A stretch of 39,642 bases of DNA. It comes from an uncultured Clostridium sp. (GTDB lineage Bacteria; Bacillota; Clostridia; Lachnospirales; Lachnospiraceae). Position 1 is the stretch's first letter; each line of letters starts with the position of its first letter. Made by a program: the position numbers and the translations under genes. Under the pieces are notes generated by a model that saw nothing but the letters and a program-made list of their open reading frames with translations, did not search any database and was not told the origin of the DNA. Shown piece after piece: positions 8,226 to 15,778 of the stretch. The stretch lies in NCBI GenBank assembly GCA_900544905.1, contig UQXF01000018.1, positions 1 through 39,642 of the forward strand. The letters run 5' to 3'.

Positions 8226-8684
8226 ATGCATATTTTAAATTACGCATTTCTCACCATCGGCGGATTTGCGGCAGGCTTTGTTACCGCTGCCGCCTATGTG
8301 GCATTTATCGCTATGCTGGGCATTTTCCCCAAATTTGCAGAGAGAACAAAAACCGCCGGCAAATACATCCTCTATGAAAACTGTCTGATACTCGGCATCC
8401 TGACGGCTGTCTTTCTGCAATTTTTTGCCTCCTACGCCTCCGCCGGTATGGGAGAAAATATGCTGCCGCCTGCCTGGCTTGGAATTGCCCTGCTGGTACT
8501 GATTGGACTGTTTGGAGGCATTTATATCGGCTTTTTAATCGGCGGATTATCGGAGGTGCTAAATGTAATACCGATTTATGCCAGAATAACCCATATCACA
8601 AAACGAGTCAGCTATGTCATTTTCTTTCTTGCCCTGGGGAAAGGACTGTTCACCCTGCTTCAGTTTCTTGTGTTAGATGCATAA
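8226..8684 (+). CDS. spoVAB: Stage V sporulation protein AB
   Basis: A 152-residue membrane protein with four to five hydrophobic segments spanning nearly its whole length, matching SpoVAB in size and in the motifs GFAAGFVTAAAYVAFIA near the N-terminus, GGIYIGFLIGGLSEVLNVIP near 98-117 and RITHITKRV near 122. It follows spoVAA by 15 nt with AAGGA upstream, so the two are co-transcribed. SpoVAB is an accessory subunit of the spore dipicolinate channel whose separate role is not well defined. Confidence 0.92.
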   Translation: MHILNYAFLTIGGFAAGFVTAAAYVAFIAMLGIFPKFAERTKTAGKYILYENCLILGILTAVFLQFFASYASAGMGENMLPPAWLGIALLVLIGLFGGIYIGFLIGGLSEVLNVIPIYARITHITKRVSYVIFFLALGKGLFTLLQFLVLDA

Positions 8685-8770
8685 TTATTCCAAAGCGCCA
8701 CATAATAAACATAGCAAGAATGTACAAAATAAAATGTTAATAAAAACAACCAATAACAGGAGGGATTACC

Positions 8771-9232
8771 TTGAAACAAAAAATCAGTAACGAAGAATAC
8801 AATGAATATGTAGAACAGATTACGCCTACCTATAATGTCTGGAAAAACTGTTTTAACGCATTCTGGGTCGGCGGACTTATCTGCGTCATAGGAGAGCTCA
8901 TATTTGCTTTTTTCAAAAATAAGATGGGAATGAGCCAGGATGATGCCGCAGGCTTTGAATCCATGCTGCTTGTACTGCTAAGCGTAGTATTGACGGGCTT
9001 TAATGCCTACGGACACATTGCACGTCTCGGAGGTGCAGGCGCCTTAGTGCCGATTACCGGCTTTGCTAATTCCGTGGCTGCTCCTGCCATCGAGTACCAG
9101 AAGGAGGGACAGGTCTTTGGTATCGGCGTTAAAATCTTTACCATTGCAGGTCCGGTTATCCTTTACGGCATCTTCACCAGCTGGGTACTGGGGCTTATCT
9201 ATTACCTCGGAGGCATGTTCGGATGGTGGTAG
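8771..9232 (+). CDS. spoVAC: Stage V sporulation protein AC
   Basis: A 153-residue membrane protein of the SpoVAC/SpoVAEb family, the mechanosensitive channel part of the spore dipicolinate apparatus in Bacillus. The sequence shows a soluble N-terminus (YNEYVEQITPTYNVWKN), several membrane segments, and the family stretch GAGALVPITGFANSVAAPAIEY near 90-111 followed by GVKIFTIAGPVI. The start is TTG at 8771: CAGGAGGG sits 6 nt upstream and no better start exists. It is separated from spoVAB by 86 nt. The usual next genes, spoVAD and spoVAEb, are absent; a terminator hairpin and a convergent gene follow immediately. Confidence 0.93.
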   Translation: MKQKISNEEYNEYVEQITPTYNVWKNCFNAFWVGGLICVIGELIFAFFKNKMGMSQDDAAGFESMLLVLLSVVLTGFNAYGHIARLGGAGALVPITGFANSVAAPAIEYQKEGQVFGIGVKIFTIAGPVILYGIFTSWVLGLIYYLGGMFGWW

Positions 9233-9235
9233 CTC

Positions 9236-9274
9236 AAAAAAATTCCGGCTGATAGAAAGCTCTGTCAGCCGGAA
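9236..9274 (-). terminator. Intrinsic terminator between spoVAC and the FliD-like gene
   Basis: A perfect 10-bp stem, TTCCGGCTGA (9243-9252) with TCAGCCGGAA (9265-9274), is followed on the minus strand by seven U residues (complement of 9236-9242). It ends the leftward transcript from 9994; on the plus strand the hairpin lies just after spoVAC but lacks a good U-tract. Confidence 0.88.
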
Positions 9275-9322
9275 CAAATTTATGGTAATGTATCACACAA
9301 CACCCGTATATTGATTAGACGC

Positions 9323-9994
9323 CTACCCGAAGAAGTTATATTTATTCATTTCAAAGGAGTCATAAAAGGACTCTCCCTTGGCATTATACTGGCTTGATAC
9401 ACTCGCCGCAGCTGTCTGGGCATTTTCTGATATCCGGCTGCTGATATAAACTGCCTTTTTTGTAAACTCCGATTCGCTTCCGAATACCTCTTTTAATGTA
9501 TCATAATCCGCTTTTTCCAATGCTTTTTCATCTGCTGCAAGAGAACCATCCTTATTCAGGGTAATGCCAACCGACTTGAGCTGCTCGGCACTTCCCGCTG
9601 CCGCCTCCTTCAATTCCTTATAATAGAAGCTGCTCAGCGAACCATCCGCCTCTTTTATCAGTTCCAGTGTCTGGTTATAGGACTCTATCATATCTTTTAC
9701 TTCAGAAATGATATCCGTTGTCTCTTTACTTTCTTCCGTCTTGCCAAACAGGGAGTCCTCCCCGGTCTGCGCTAATTTTGAGGCAGCCTCCTGTAAACTC
9801 TCTGATGCATTTCCAAGCTCCCTGGCTTCCTTCTGCACAACAGCTGCTTTCTTTGCATTCTGATTTTGATTCAATGCATCCAGCAGATTGCAAGAAGTAT
9901 TCTGATTGTTCAGTGCATCCAGCAGACTTCCCTGTGCCACCGGAACGCCTGTCTCTCTTGTGGTCTGTGCCAGCATTGATGTAGTAATACGCAT
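9323..9994 (-). CDS. Small FliD-like, helix-rich protein of unknown function
   Basis: A 223-residue protein with no signal peptide or membrane segment. The N-terminus MRITTSML recalls FlgL/flagellin-type starts, and residues about 115-200 (LKSVGITLNKDGSLAADEKALEK followed by KEVFGSESEFTKKA) resemble the C-terminal part of the flagellar cap protein FliD, which is far longer. Between them is an Ala/Glu/Gln-rich, probably coiled-coil region. Residues 24-48 hold a short tandem duplication (LLDALNNQNT then LLDALNQNQN). AAGGAGG supports the start, and a sequence resembling the -10 of sigma-D promoters (ACCGATAC, complement of 10035-10042) lies upstream, without a convincing -35. A flagellum-related secreted or regulatory role is a guess; the gene has its own terminator. 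Confidence 0.6.
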   Translation of the reverse strand: MRITTSMLAQTTRETGVPVAQGSLLDALNNQNTSCNLLDALNQNQNAKKAAVVQKEARELGNASESLQEAASKLAQTGEDSLFGKTEESKETTDIISEVKDMIESYNQTLELIKEADGSLSSFYYKELKEAAAGSAEQLKSVGITLNKDGSLAADEKALEKADYDTLKEVFGSESEFTKKAVYISSRISENAQTAAASVSSQYNAKGESFYDSFEMNKYNFFG

Positions 9995-10085
9995 AATCTG
10001 TCCTCCTTAATCCAATGTAAACATCTTATTCATAGTATCGGTTTTCTCTGGCTGCAAGTCCATAGAGACTGCACAAAACGACTAT

Positions 10086-11978
10086 TTAATTCTCCTTCTT
10101 AATAAATTCCAGAAATTCCGTTTCTGGCAGCGGCCGTGAAAAATAATAGCCCTGAATATATTTAATCCCCAGTGCCTTCATTGCTTCAAACTGCTCCTTT
10201 GTCTCAATTCCCTCTGATACAATCTGCAGATTCATGCCATGAATCATATGCATGGCTGCGTCCATAACATATTTTGCCTTACCGTTTTCAAAATAGGCAT
10301 TGGTCATATCCCTGTCAAATTTAACAATTTTAACAGGCATATCCACAATATAATTCAGATTTGACTGTCCGGTTCCAAAATCATCCAGTGAAAATTGCAC
10401 CCCCTGCTCCATCAGCTGTCCCATATTATCCAACAGGGTTGCCTTAGCGGTCAGAGAAGCAGATTCCGTAATTTCCAGATTAATCTGTGAGGGTTCTACC
10501 CCGTATTCTCTCATAATCTGTATGTAATCATCCCCCAGATTGGGATACGCACACTGTACCACAGACAGATTCACCTCAATATAGTGCAGCCCGTACCTGG
10601 AAATATCCTGTTCCTTTAAAAACCGGCAGACCTTTTCAAACACTACCTCTCCTAATTTAATTATCAGACCGTTTTTCTCTGCCACGCTTATAAATTCCCC
10701 CGGCGGAATCAGGGTTCCCTCATCATTCCTCATGCGTACCAGTGCCTCCGCAGAGCTGAAGCTCTGCTCCTCTGTGGAATAAATAGGCTGGTAAAATACC
10801 TCAATACGGTCTTTTTCAATAGCATCTAAAATAAGTCGTTCTGTCTCTTTTTCTTCATACATATCCACAACCATGGAACTGTCCACGGTTATAAAATTAT
10901 TCTCCGTATAGTCTCTGCTGTTTGCCCTTATATAGCGAAGCAGATAGGAGATATCCTTGGCACTGGAAACCATCTGCAGATTTGGAATAAAAATCTCATG
11001 CGGACGTAGCATAACAGAGCCTTCTCTCCCCCAGCCTGCATTAAATCTGACTCTTAACAGCTTTACAATATCCTGTGCATAATTCAGGTCTTCAAACAGC
11101 AATACAATTTCATCCTCTGCATTCTTAAATACATGGGTCTCAGGAATATTGGCGAGATACCGGCTGACCTCCATGCTTACATTCTCCATCATATCCTCCT
11201 GTGAATTTTGATGGAATAAGCTCTCAAAATACAAGCATAAAATAGAAAAGTTATTTCCCTCCGCATACAATTGCTGGGTATACTCCACAAAAGCATTCTG
11301 GTTAAACAGCCCTGTTCTTTTGTCCAGATTCTGTTCAGGATTTTCCAGCTTTAAATACAGCACCATAATACCAATGGCAAAGGCATATCCGATAATCAGA
11401 ATACTCTTATCCACAAACTGGACAATTGCGGCAGACACCCAGACTGCCATCCAGATAAATACCGCCTCTCGTCTTCTGGCATTTATCCTGTTCTTATGCT
11501 TGATTACAGAGTAAGTATTTATTATCACTACACTCAATGCAAACCCATAGGTAGCCATTGCGCCGGGACCATAGGTATAGACATCTCTTCCCTGTACATC
11601 ACAATGTATGTAAATTGGCAGTGCATAAATCACAATTGCACAAATACCTGCAAGCACAATATATTTTTTAATAAACCTCTGGTATTTCCCATCCCTGGAA
11701 TAGAGGTCTGCATAAATGTATAACAGACTGCTCAGCGCCACCCCAATCATGGATACCAGATAGGTTTTACAGATAAATTTCACAAGACAAATGGACAACT
11801 TATCCATATTAACGATAGCAATAACAGAAAGAATATCCATGGAAATGGAGACCAACGTTACCGCAAACGCTCTTCCATATGCCTTCTCCGTATTCAGATT
11901 TACTTTTTCCTGCCGCCTGTAAAACAAAAAGAGCACAAGCAGCACTATCATTCCACAACACTGGGTCTGAATATTCAT
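10086..11978 (-). CDS. Membrane GGDEF-like/EAL c-di-GMP phosphodiesterase
   Basis: A 630-residue predicted membrane phosphodiesterase. About seven hydrophobic segments occupy residues 5-215, then a GGDEF-like domain (about 220-375) whose signature is degenerate (KNAEDEIVLLF in place of GGDEF), so it is probably not a cyclase. The EAL domain (about 385-630) keeps the expected catalytic and metal residues: AEALVR, IEVNLS, LEITES, DDFGTG, VKFDRD, SEGIET and the closing QGYYFSRPLP. It should hydrolyse c-di-GMP, opposing the cyclase at 1236-3233. The N-terminal membrane sensor is unlike any I can name. It stands alone, with a 107-nt gap to the neighbouring FliD-like gene start and its own AGGGAG ribosome binding site. 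Confidence 0.9.
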   Translation of the reverse strand: MNIQTQCCGMIVLLVLFLFYRRQEKVNLNTEKAYGRAFAVTLVSISMDILSVIAIVNMDKLSICLVKFICKTYLVSMIGVALSSLLYIYADLYSRDGKYQRFIKKYIVLAGICAIVIYALPIYIHCDVQGRDVYTYGPGAMATYGFALSVVIINTYSVIKHKNRINARRREAVFIWMAVWVSAAIVQFVDKSILIIGYAFAIGIMVLYLKLENPEQNLDKRTGLFNQNAFVEYTQQLYAEGNNFSILCLYFESLFHQNSQEDMMENVSMEVSRYLANIPETHVFKNAEDEIVLLFEDLNYAQDIVKLLRVRFNAGWGREGSVMLRPHEIFIPNLQMVSSAKDISYLLRYIRANSRDYTENNFITVDSSMVVDMYEEKETERLILDAIEKDRIEVFYQPIYSTEEQSFSSAEALVRMRNDEGTLIPPGEFISVAEKNGLIIKLGEVVFEKVCRFLKEQDISRYGLHYIEVNLSVVQCAYPNLGDDYIQIMREYGVEPSQINLEITESASLTAKATLLDNMGQLMEQGVQFSLDDFGTGQSNLNYIVDMPVKIVKFDRDMTNAYFENGKAKYVMDAAMHMIHGMNLQIVSEGIETKEQFEAMKALGIKYIQGYYFSRPLPETEFLEFIKKEN

Positions 11979-12066
11979 AAAGTAATTTTTCTCCCTATTT
12001 TGTAATAATTTGGTAGTAATTGGTATTTTAACATATGGTTATGCAAAACACTAGTAAATATTTCCA

Positions 12067-12101
12067 GGAAAAGAAAAGAGTTCTGGATAATCCCAAAACT
12101 C
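12067..12101 (-). terminator. Intrinsic terminator after the 12.1-12.8 kb gene
   Basis: On the minus strand a 9-bp stem with one mismatch (complement of GAGTTCTGG 12078-12086 and CCAAAACTC 12093-12101, loop of 6) is followed by a U-rich tail (complement of 12067-12077). It lies 46 nt after the stop of the leftward gene. Confidence 0.65.
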
Positions 12102-12146
12102 CTTCCTGATTTTGATTTGTTCTATGTTTTTTGTGTATCTTTACAA

Positions 12147-12788
12147 TTATTCCACTGTGCTGTCCTTTGATGCATAGTAGTCCTCAAAAAGCTTGTTGGT
12201 TGCAGCCAGTGTATCCTGTGAAATTCCAGGAAGCGTACCGCCCCATGCCTTTTCTGCCAGCTTATATCCTTTTTCCACAGCCGCCTGCATTTCTTTCATT
12301 TTCTCCACATCATCACCGGCAAGGGCGCTGGCAAAATCGAACAGACGCTGTGAAGTCTGCTTTACGCCATAATACCCATCCTCTGAAATGTCCTTCTGTG
12401 CCTGGGCTTTTGTCTCTGCATCAACGGTATAATTGCCGCTGGCAAGAAATCTCCAGATATTATTTGCCTTTCCATATGCATTGGTCTGCTGTGACATCAT
12501 CTTGCTGACCAGATTTACCAGGCTGCTTTCTCTGGACGCCTGGTCTGCCTTAAGCTGCTGAACCAACGCTGCCCGCTCCTCTTTGCTCATTTTGCTGACA
12601 GAATAAGCTGCCTTGCTGCTCTCTCCGGAAGACTTTTCATAGACAACCGCCTCAGAAGTCTTATCACTGGCAGCTGTCCCCGCCTTGGAAGCTTCTGCCT
12701 GAGATGCACTGCTTACCTTCTCTTCGCTGTCCGTCCGGACTGCTGTACCATATCCGGCTGCATAGCTGTTAACATTTCCAATTTCCAT
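12147..12788 (-). CDS. Conserved soluble protein of unknown function
   Basis: A 213-residue protein with no signal peptide or membrane segment. Residues 1-85 are low in complexity (Ser, Ala, Glu, Lys) and probably disordered. Residues about 86-205 look folded, with ISEDGYYGVKQTSQRLFDFA and then EKAWGGTLPGISQDTL; I associate this type of domain with uncharacterised proteins of flagellated bacteria but cannot name the family securely. The second ATG (12788) is chosen because GGAGG is 7 nt away from it but only 1 nt from the first (12794). It is monocistronic, with an AT-rich dyad upstream and a terminator downstream. Confidence 0.6.
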   Translation of the reverse strand: MEIGNVNSYAAGYGTAVRTDSEEKVSSASQAEASKAGTAASDKTSEAVVYEKSSGESSKAAYSVSKMSKEERAALVQQLKADQASRESSLVNLVSKMMSQQTNAYGKANNIWRFLASGNYTVDAETKAQAQKDISEDGYYGVKQTSQRLFDFASALAGDDVEKMKEMQAAVEKGYKLAEKAWGGTLPGISQDTLAATNKLFEDYYASKDSTVE

Positions 12789-12846
12789 TTGCATTCCTCC
12801 TTGATTCTTTCTTCGTAATCCTTTACTTTGAAAATTTGTATATATG

Positions 12847-12871
12847 TATTATATCGTATAAGGATATAATA
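12847..12871. promoter_or_regulatory. Perfect AT-rich dyad upstream of the 12.1 kb gene
   Basis: TATTATATC (12847-12855) and GATATAATA (12863-12871) form a perfect 9-bp inverted repeat with a 7-nt centre, in the only intergenic gap that could carry the promoter of the gene starting at 12788. It contains TATAAT on both strands, so it may be an operator overlapping a -10 box; no convincing -35 was found. Confidence 0.4.
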
Positions 12872-12904
12872 TCTCAATAGAAACAGCATAAAAAGACTAT
12901 CAAA

Positions 12905-13303
12905 TCATACATTTAAATGAACTCCGCTTGCTGATACCACCGCCACATCTGTTCCCAGATTGTCCGTAATATAAATCTGATAAAAGCAGTTCCGTCTTCC
13001 ATCCTTTAGCAGTCTGCTCTCACCATAGAGAATATCTCCCTTCGCCGTACCGAGATAACTTATCTGGCTTACGGTTGTCACCGTTACCGGCTGTTTAAAA
13101 TTCGTAGCCACAGCAAACACAAAATCAGCCAGAGTAAACACCACCCCACCCATAATGTGTCCGGTGGCATTCCGGTGCCTGTCATCCAGCTTTAAGCTGC
13201 ATTTCGCATAACGCTCTCCCACCTCTTCAATTTCAATCCCTGTGGTCACCATGGCATATCTGTCCTTGATGAAAAATTCCTTTGCTTCCTCTAATTCTGT
13301 CAA
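12905..13303 (-). CDS. PaaI-type hotdog-fold thioesterase
   Basis: A 132-residue single-domain hotdog protein. The family signature is HIMGGVVFTLADFVFAVATN near residues 49-68, with the catalytic-region HIMGG and the acidic D of LAD, followed by the beta-sheet core (TVTTVSQISYLGTA, GDILYGESRLLKDG). Members hydrolyse acyl-CoA or aryl-CoA thioesters; the acyl group cannot be told from sequence. The start is TTG at 13303: GGAGG lies 7 nt upstream and the next in-frame ATG would remove the first helix. It does not appear to form an operon with its neighbours. Confidence 0.85.
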   Translation of the reverse strand: MTELEEAKEFFIKDRYAMVTTGIEIEEVGERYAKCSLKLDDRHRNATGHIMGGVVFTLADFVFAVATNFKQPVTVTTVSQISYLGTAKGDILYGESRLLKDGRRNCFYQIYITDNLGTDVAVVSASGVHLNV

Positions 13304-13422
13304 TGTGATTCCTCCAAAAGTAATTATAATCTTTCACAATTATACCACCTTCCCGGCACAAAAACCACTGACATTTCCACTGAATTTTATTGTACAGTGT
13401 AAACCGCTCTATCTCCCTGCTG

Positions 13423-13782
13423 TCAATTCTCTCCCTTATACAGGCTGTATTCCATTTTCACCTTCTGGTACCGGGACTTCGGTACGGACAGCTCCTCCCC
13501 TGTAGTGAGACGCATAATGTAGCTGCTTATTTTCTCTACATACTGCATATTTACCAGAAAGCTCTGATGGATTCTCACAAAATCCAGTCCGGCCAGCTCT
13601 TCCTCAATCTCATTCAGCTTCCGGTAAATATTATAGTTTCCCTGCTTTGTATAAAACACATTTTTATGTTTATTTGTTTCAATATAAATAATATCATCCA
13701 CCTTAAGTATTGTTTCACCCTCCACAAACGGGAACTGTACTGTCCGGCTTTCCTTTGCAAATTCTCTCAAAATACCCTCCAT
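13423..13782 (-). CDS. Stand-alone LytTR DNA-binding regulator
   Basis: A 119-residue protein that is almost entirely a LytTR DNA-binding domain: VDDIIYIETNKHKNVFYT near 28-45, the YRKLNEIEEEL helix, and the strongly conserved FVRIHQSFLVNMQYVEKI near 68-85 followed by LSVPKSRYQKVK. There is no receiver domain or membrane segment, so its activity is not set by phosphorylation in the usual LytR/AgrA manner. It starts about 130 nt after sigF ends and may be independently transcribed. Target genes are unknown. Confidence 0.85.
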   Translation of the reverse strand: MEGILREFAKESRTVQFPFVEGETILKVDDIIYIETNKHKNVFYTKQGNYNIYRKLNEIEEELAGLDFVRIHQSFLVNMQYVEKISSYIMRLTTGEELSVPKSRYQKVKMEYSLYKGEN

Positions 13783-13914
13783 ATATTGTGGTTATTTCCT
13801 TTTATCTTCTATACTATATTAGTATCGGTTTGCCTGCCAGCATTTATCAACCCCAAGAGCACGAAACGACCATTTCCACCTCTTCAACGCTCTGAATTTT
13901 TCTGTTTTCCTATA

Positions 13915-14643
13915 TCATATATCGTGCTGGTAATAGCTGTCCCTCATTTTCAATAAAATCTTCTTCTCCATCCGGCTGACCTGTACCTGGGAAATTCCCA
14001 CCTCCTTTGCAATTTCCGTCTGGGTCTTATTTTCAAAATACCGGAGCTTGATTATTGTCTGTTCCATATCATTTAAGCCCTTAAGCAGACCTTCTATCAC
14101 CATCTGGTTTAACAGGCTTTCATTTTCATCCTTCTCTGAGGCAATCTTATCTATCAGATAAACCGCATTTCCGTCATTCTGATAAATGGTTTTATGGATG
14201 GATTCCACCTCTACATTTACTTCCAGGGAAGCAACAATTTCTTCCACGTCAATTTCCAACAGCTCGGAAAGCTCTTCTAACTTAGGTTCCATCCCAGTCC
14301 GGTTAATAATCTCTTCCCTCGCCTTTTTCACCTTATATGCGGTCTCCTTTAACGTTCTGCTCACCTTTATCATGCCGTCATCCCGTAAAAACCGTTTTAT
14401 CTCTCCACTAATCATGGGAACGGCATAGGTGGAAAATTTCACATCATAAGATAAATCAAATTTGTCTATGCATTTCATCAGCCCGATGCATCCTATCTGG
14501 TACAGGTCGTCCAATTCATAGCCCCTTCCCATGAATCTTCTCGCCACCGCCCACACTAACCCCAGATTTTCTGTTACAAGCTGCTCTTTTGCGTCCTGGT
14601 TTCCCTCTTTTGCAAGCTTTAATAATTCTAAAGTCTTGTCCAT
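13915..14643 (-). CDS. sigF: RNA polymerase sporulation sigma factor F
   Basis: A 242-residue sigma-70 family factor. Region 2 is clear (ENLGLVWAVARRF, GYELDDLYQIGCIGLMKCIDKFDLSYDVKFSTYAVPMI), region 3 follows (LRDDGMIKVSRTLKETAYKVKKA), and region 4 ends with TQTEIAKEVGISQVQVSRMEKKIL. The order spoIIAA-spoIIAB-this gene identifies it as sigma F, the first forespore-specific factor, rather than sigma B or G. It starts 11 nt after spoIIAB with AGGAGG. In Bacillus it is held inactive by SpoIIAB and itself drives sigG, linking this operon to the sigma-G-type spoVA promoter in the same window. Confidence 0.95.
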   Translation of the reverse strand: MDKTLELLKLAKEGNQDAKEQLVTENLGLVWAVARRFMGRGYELDDLYQIGCIGLMKCIDKFDLSYDVKFSTYAVPMISGEIKRFLRDDGMIKVSRTLKETAYKVKKAREEIINRTGMEPKLEELSELLEIDVEEIVASLEVNVEVESIHKTIYQNDGNAVYLIDKIASEKDENESLLNQMVIEGLLKGLNDMEQTIIKLRYFENKTQTEIAKEVGISQVQVSRMEKKILLKMRDSYYQHDI

Positions 14644-14654
14644 GACGCCTCCTG

Positions 14655-15167
14655 CTATTTTATTTCATTTCCTGAATTTCCTTCCTGTTTTCCTTTTTCC
14701 TGATGCTCCCCCTTTGTTTTCACTTCCCACTTGTCCGGTTCCTGTGCAATCACCTTCCGCATGGTTACCACGGTTCCTTTCCCAACTGCAGATTCCACAA
14801 ACAATTCATCCATAAATGCTTCCATAAATGCAAATCCCATACCGGAGCGCTCCAGCTCCGGCTTCGAGGTGTACATCGGTTCCATGGCTTTTTCAATATC
14901 TGCAATTCCCACTCCATAATCTGTCACAATAACCGTAACCGTATCCTCCACAATCCGCGTTTCAATCCGTATTCTTCCATCCCTGTTTTCATATCCATGA
15001 ATAACGGAATTGGTGACCGCCTCTGACACCGCCGTTTTAATATCCGCAATTTCCTCCAGTGTAGGATTCAGTCTTGATACAAATGCTGCCACCACCACTC
15101 TGGCAAAGCTCTCATTTTTTGAAATACTGTCAAACTCTACTACCATCTGATTGTTAAAATGTTCCAT
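14655..15167 (-). CDS. spoIIAB: Anti-sigma F factor / SpoIIAA kinase
   Basis: A 170-residue GHKL-fold serine kinase that binds sigma F and phosphorylates SpoIIAA. Visible motifs are the N-box AVSEAVTNSVIHGYEN, the DYGVGIADIEKAMEPM lid region and SGMGFAFMEAFMD with the ATP-binding glycines. The canonical fold ends around residue 138 (GTVVTMRKV); a further 32 mostly charged residues (Lys, Glu, Gln rich) follow, making it longer than the usual about 145. It is preceded by a 94-nt gap that carries a palindrome and by AAAAGGGGAAAA before the ATG. Confidence 0.95.
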   Translation of the reverse strand: MEHFNNQMVVEFDSISKNESFARVVVAAFVSRLNPTLEEIADIKTAVSEAVTNSVIHGYENRDGRIRIETRIVEDTVTVIVTDYGVGIADIEKAMEPMYTSKPELERSGMGFAFMEAFMDELFVESAVGKGTVVTMRKVIAQEPDKWEVKTKGEHQEKGKQEGNSGNEIK

Positions 15168-15220
15168 ACTATTTTCCCCTTTTCATTTTAATACGTTATC
15201 CTCATTTTTATTTATCACTT

Positions 15221-15236
15221 TTTAACCGCAGTTAAT
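15221..15236. promoter_or_regulatory. Palindrome upstream of spoIIAB
   Basis: TTTAACCGCAGTTAAT contains TTAAC and GTTAA arms around a 4-nt centre. It matches the palindrome at 15758-15773 at 13 of 16 positions. It lies in the unusually long gap between spoIIAA and spoIIAB, so it could be an operator or part of an internal promoter. Confidence 0.4.
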
Positions 15237-15261
15237 TTTATAGAATACAATTAGAATATTT

Positions 15262-15630
15262 CTATGCTTCTCTTTCGCCATACTTTTTCTCAATGTCCAA
15301 AAGAGCCTCCTTCACATCCTTCTGCCGCTTCGCAACTCTGTACAGACCGGATATCTCCAGGATTCTTGAAATCTTATCATTAACTCCAACGATATAGATA
15401 TCTCCCTTAAGATACCGCACCTCACGATATCTTCCCATTACAAGTCCGATACCCGAGCTGTCCATAAAATACGTGTTTTCATAGTCAAAAACCACGTCCC
15501 TTATTTTTTTACAGGTAAAATAGGAATCGGTTTTTTCCCGTATGATTCCTGCCGTATGGTGGTCCAGCTCCTCCGGAAGCTCAATAATCAGTGTTTCACC
15601 TTTTACTTCAAATAAGTTGTCCTGTTTCAT
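15262..15630 (-). CDS. spoIIAA: Anti-anti-sigma F factor
   Basis: A 122-residue STAS-domain protein. The phosphorylation loop FMDSSGIGLVMGRYREV has serines at 58 and 59, one of which would be phosphorylated by SpoIIAB; dephosphorylation by SpoIIE frees it to displace SpoIIAB from sigma F. Length and the N-terminal strand pattern (LIIELPEELDHHTAGIIREK) fit the SpoIIAA subgroup rather than general RsbV-type STAS proteins. It heads the operon, with GAAGGGA before the ATG. A terminator hairpin sits just 33 nt upstream, which leaves little room for a promoter downstream of it. Confidence 0.95.
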   Translation of the reverse strand: MKQDNLFEVKGETLIIELPEELDHHTAGIIREKTDSYFTCKKIRDVVFDYENTYFMDSSGIGLVMGRYREVRYLKGDIYIVGVNDKISRILEISGLYRVAKRQKDVKEALLDIEKKYGEREA

Positions 15631-15654
15631 AATTGTCCCTTCACTTTCCTATAA

Positions 15655-15697
15655 ACTAAAAGAAAGACAACAGCTTAACATGAAACCTGTTGTCTTT
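15655..15697 (-). terminator. Hairpin/terminator between the TPR gene and spoIIAA
   Basis: An 11-bp stem (AAAGACAACAG at 15663-15673 with CTGTTGTCTTT at 15687-15697, loop of 13) is followed on the minus strand by CUUUUAGU. It would stop transcription arriving from the TPR gene ahead of spoIIAA, or, if the spoIIA promoter lies upstream of it, act as a leader hairpin. Confidence 0.65.
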
Positions 15698-15757
15698 TCT
15701 TTCGTACTTTGTTTATTTTTCTCTGGCACCTTATTTGTCGGTATACACCAATACAAT

Positions 15758-15773
15758 TTTAACTGTAGTTAAA
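15758..15773. promoter_or_regulatory. Palindrome upstream of the spoIIA operon
   Basis: TTTAACTGTAGTTAAA is a perfect 7-bp dyad with a 2-nt centre, located just after the TPR gene stop and about 130 nt before spoIIAA. A related copy lies before spoIIAB (15221-15236). A weak Spo0A-box-like TGTCGGT is nearby at 15736-15742. No clear sigma-H promoter was found. Confidence 0.4.
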
Positions 15774-15778
15774 TTTAT

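Noticed and set aside
10035..10042. Sigma-D (flagellar) promoter before the FliD-like gene
   Set aside because: ACCGATAC resembles the -10, but there is no TAAA about 15 nt upstream.
15736..15742. Spo0A box upstream of spoIIAA
   Set aside because: TGTCGGT matches TGTCGAA at only 5 of 7 positions, too weak to list as a site.
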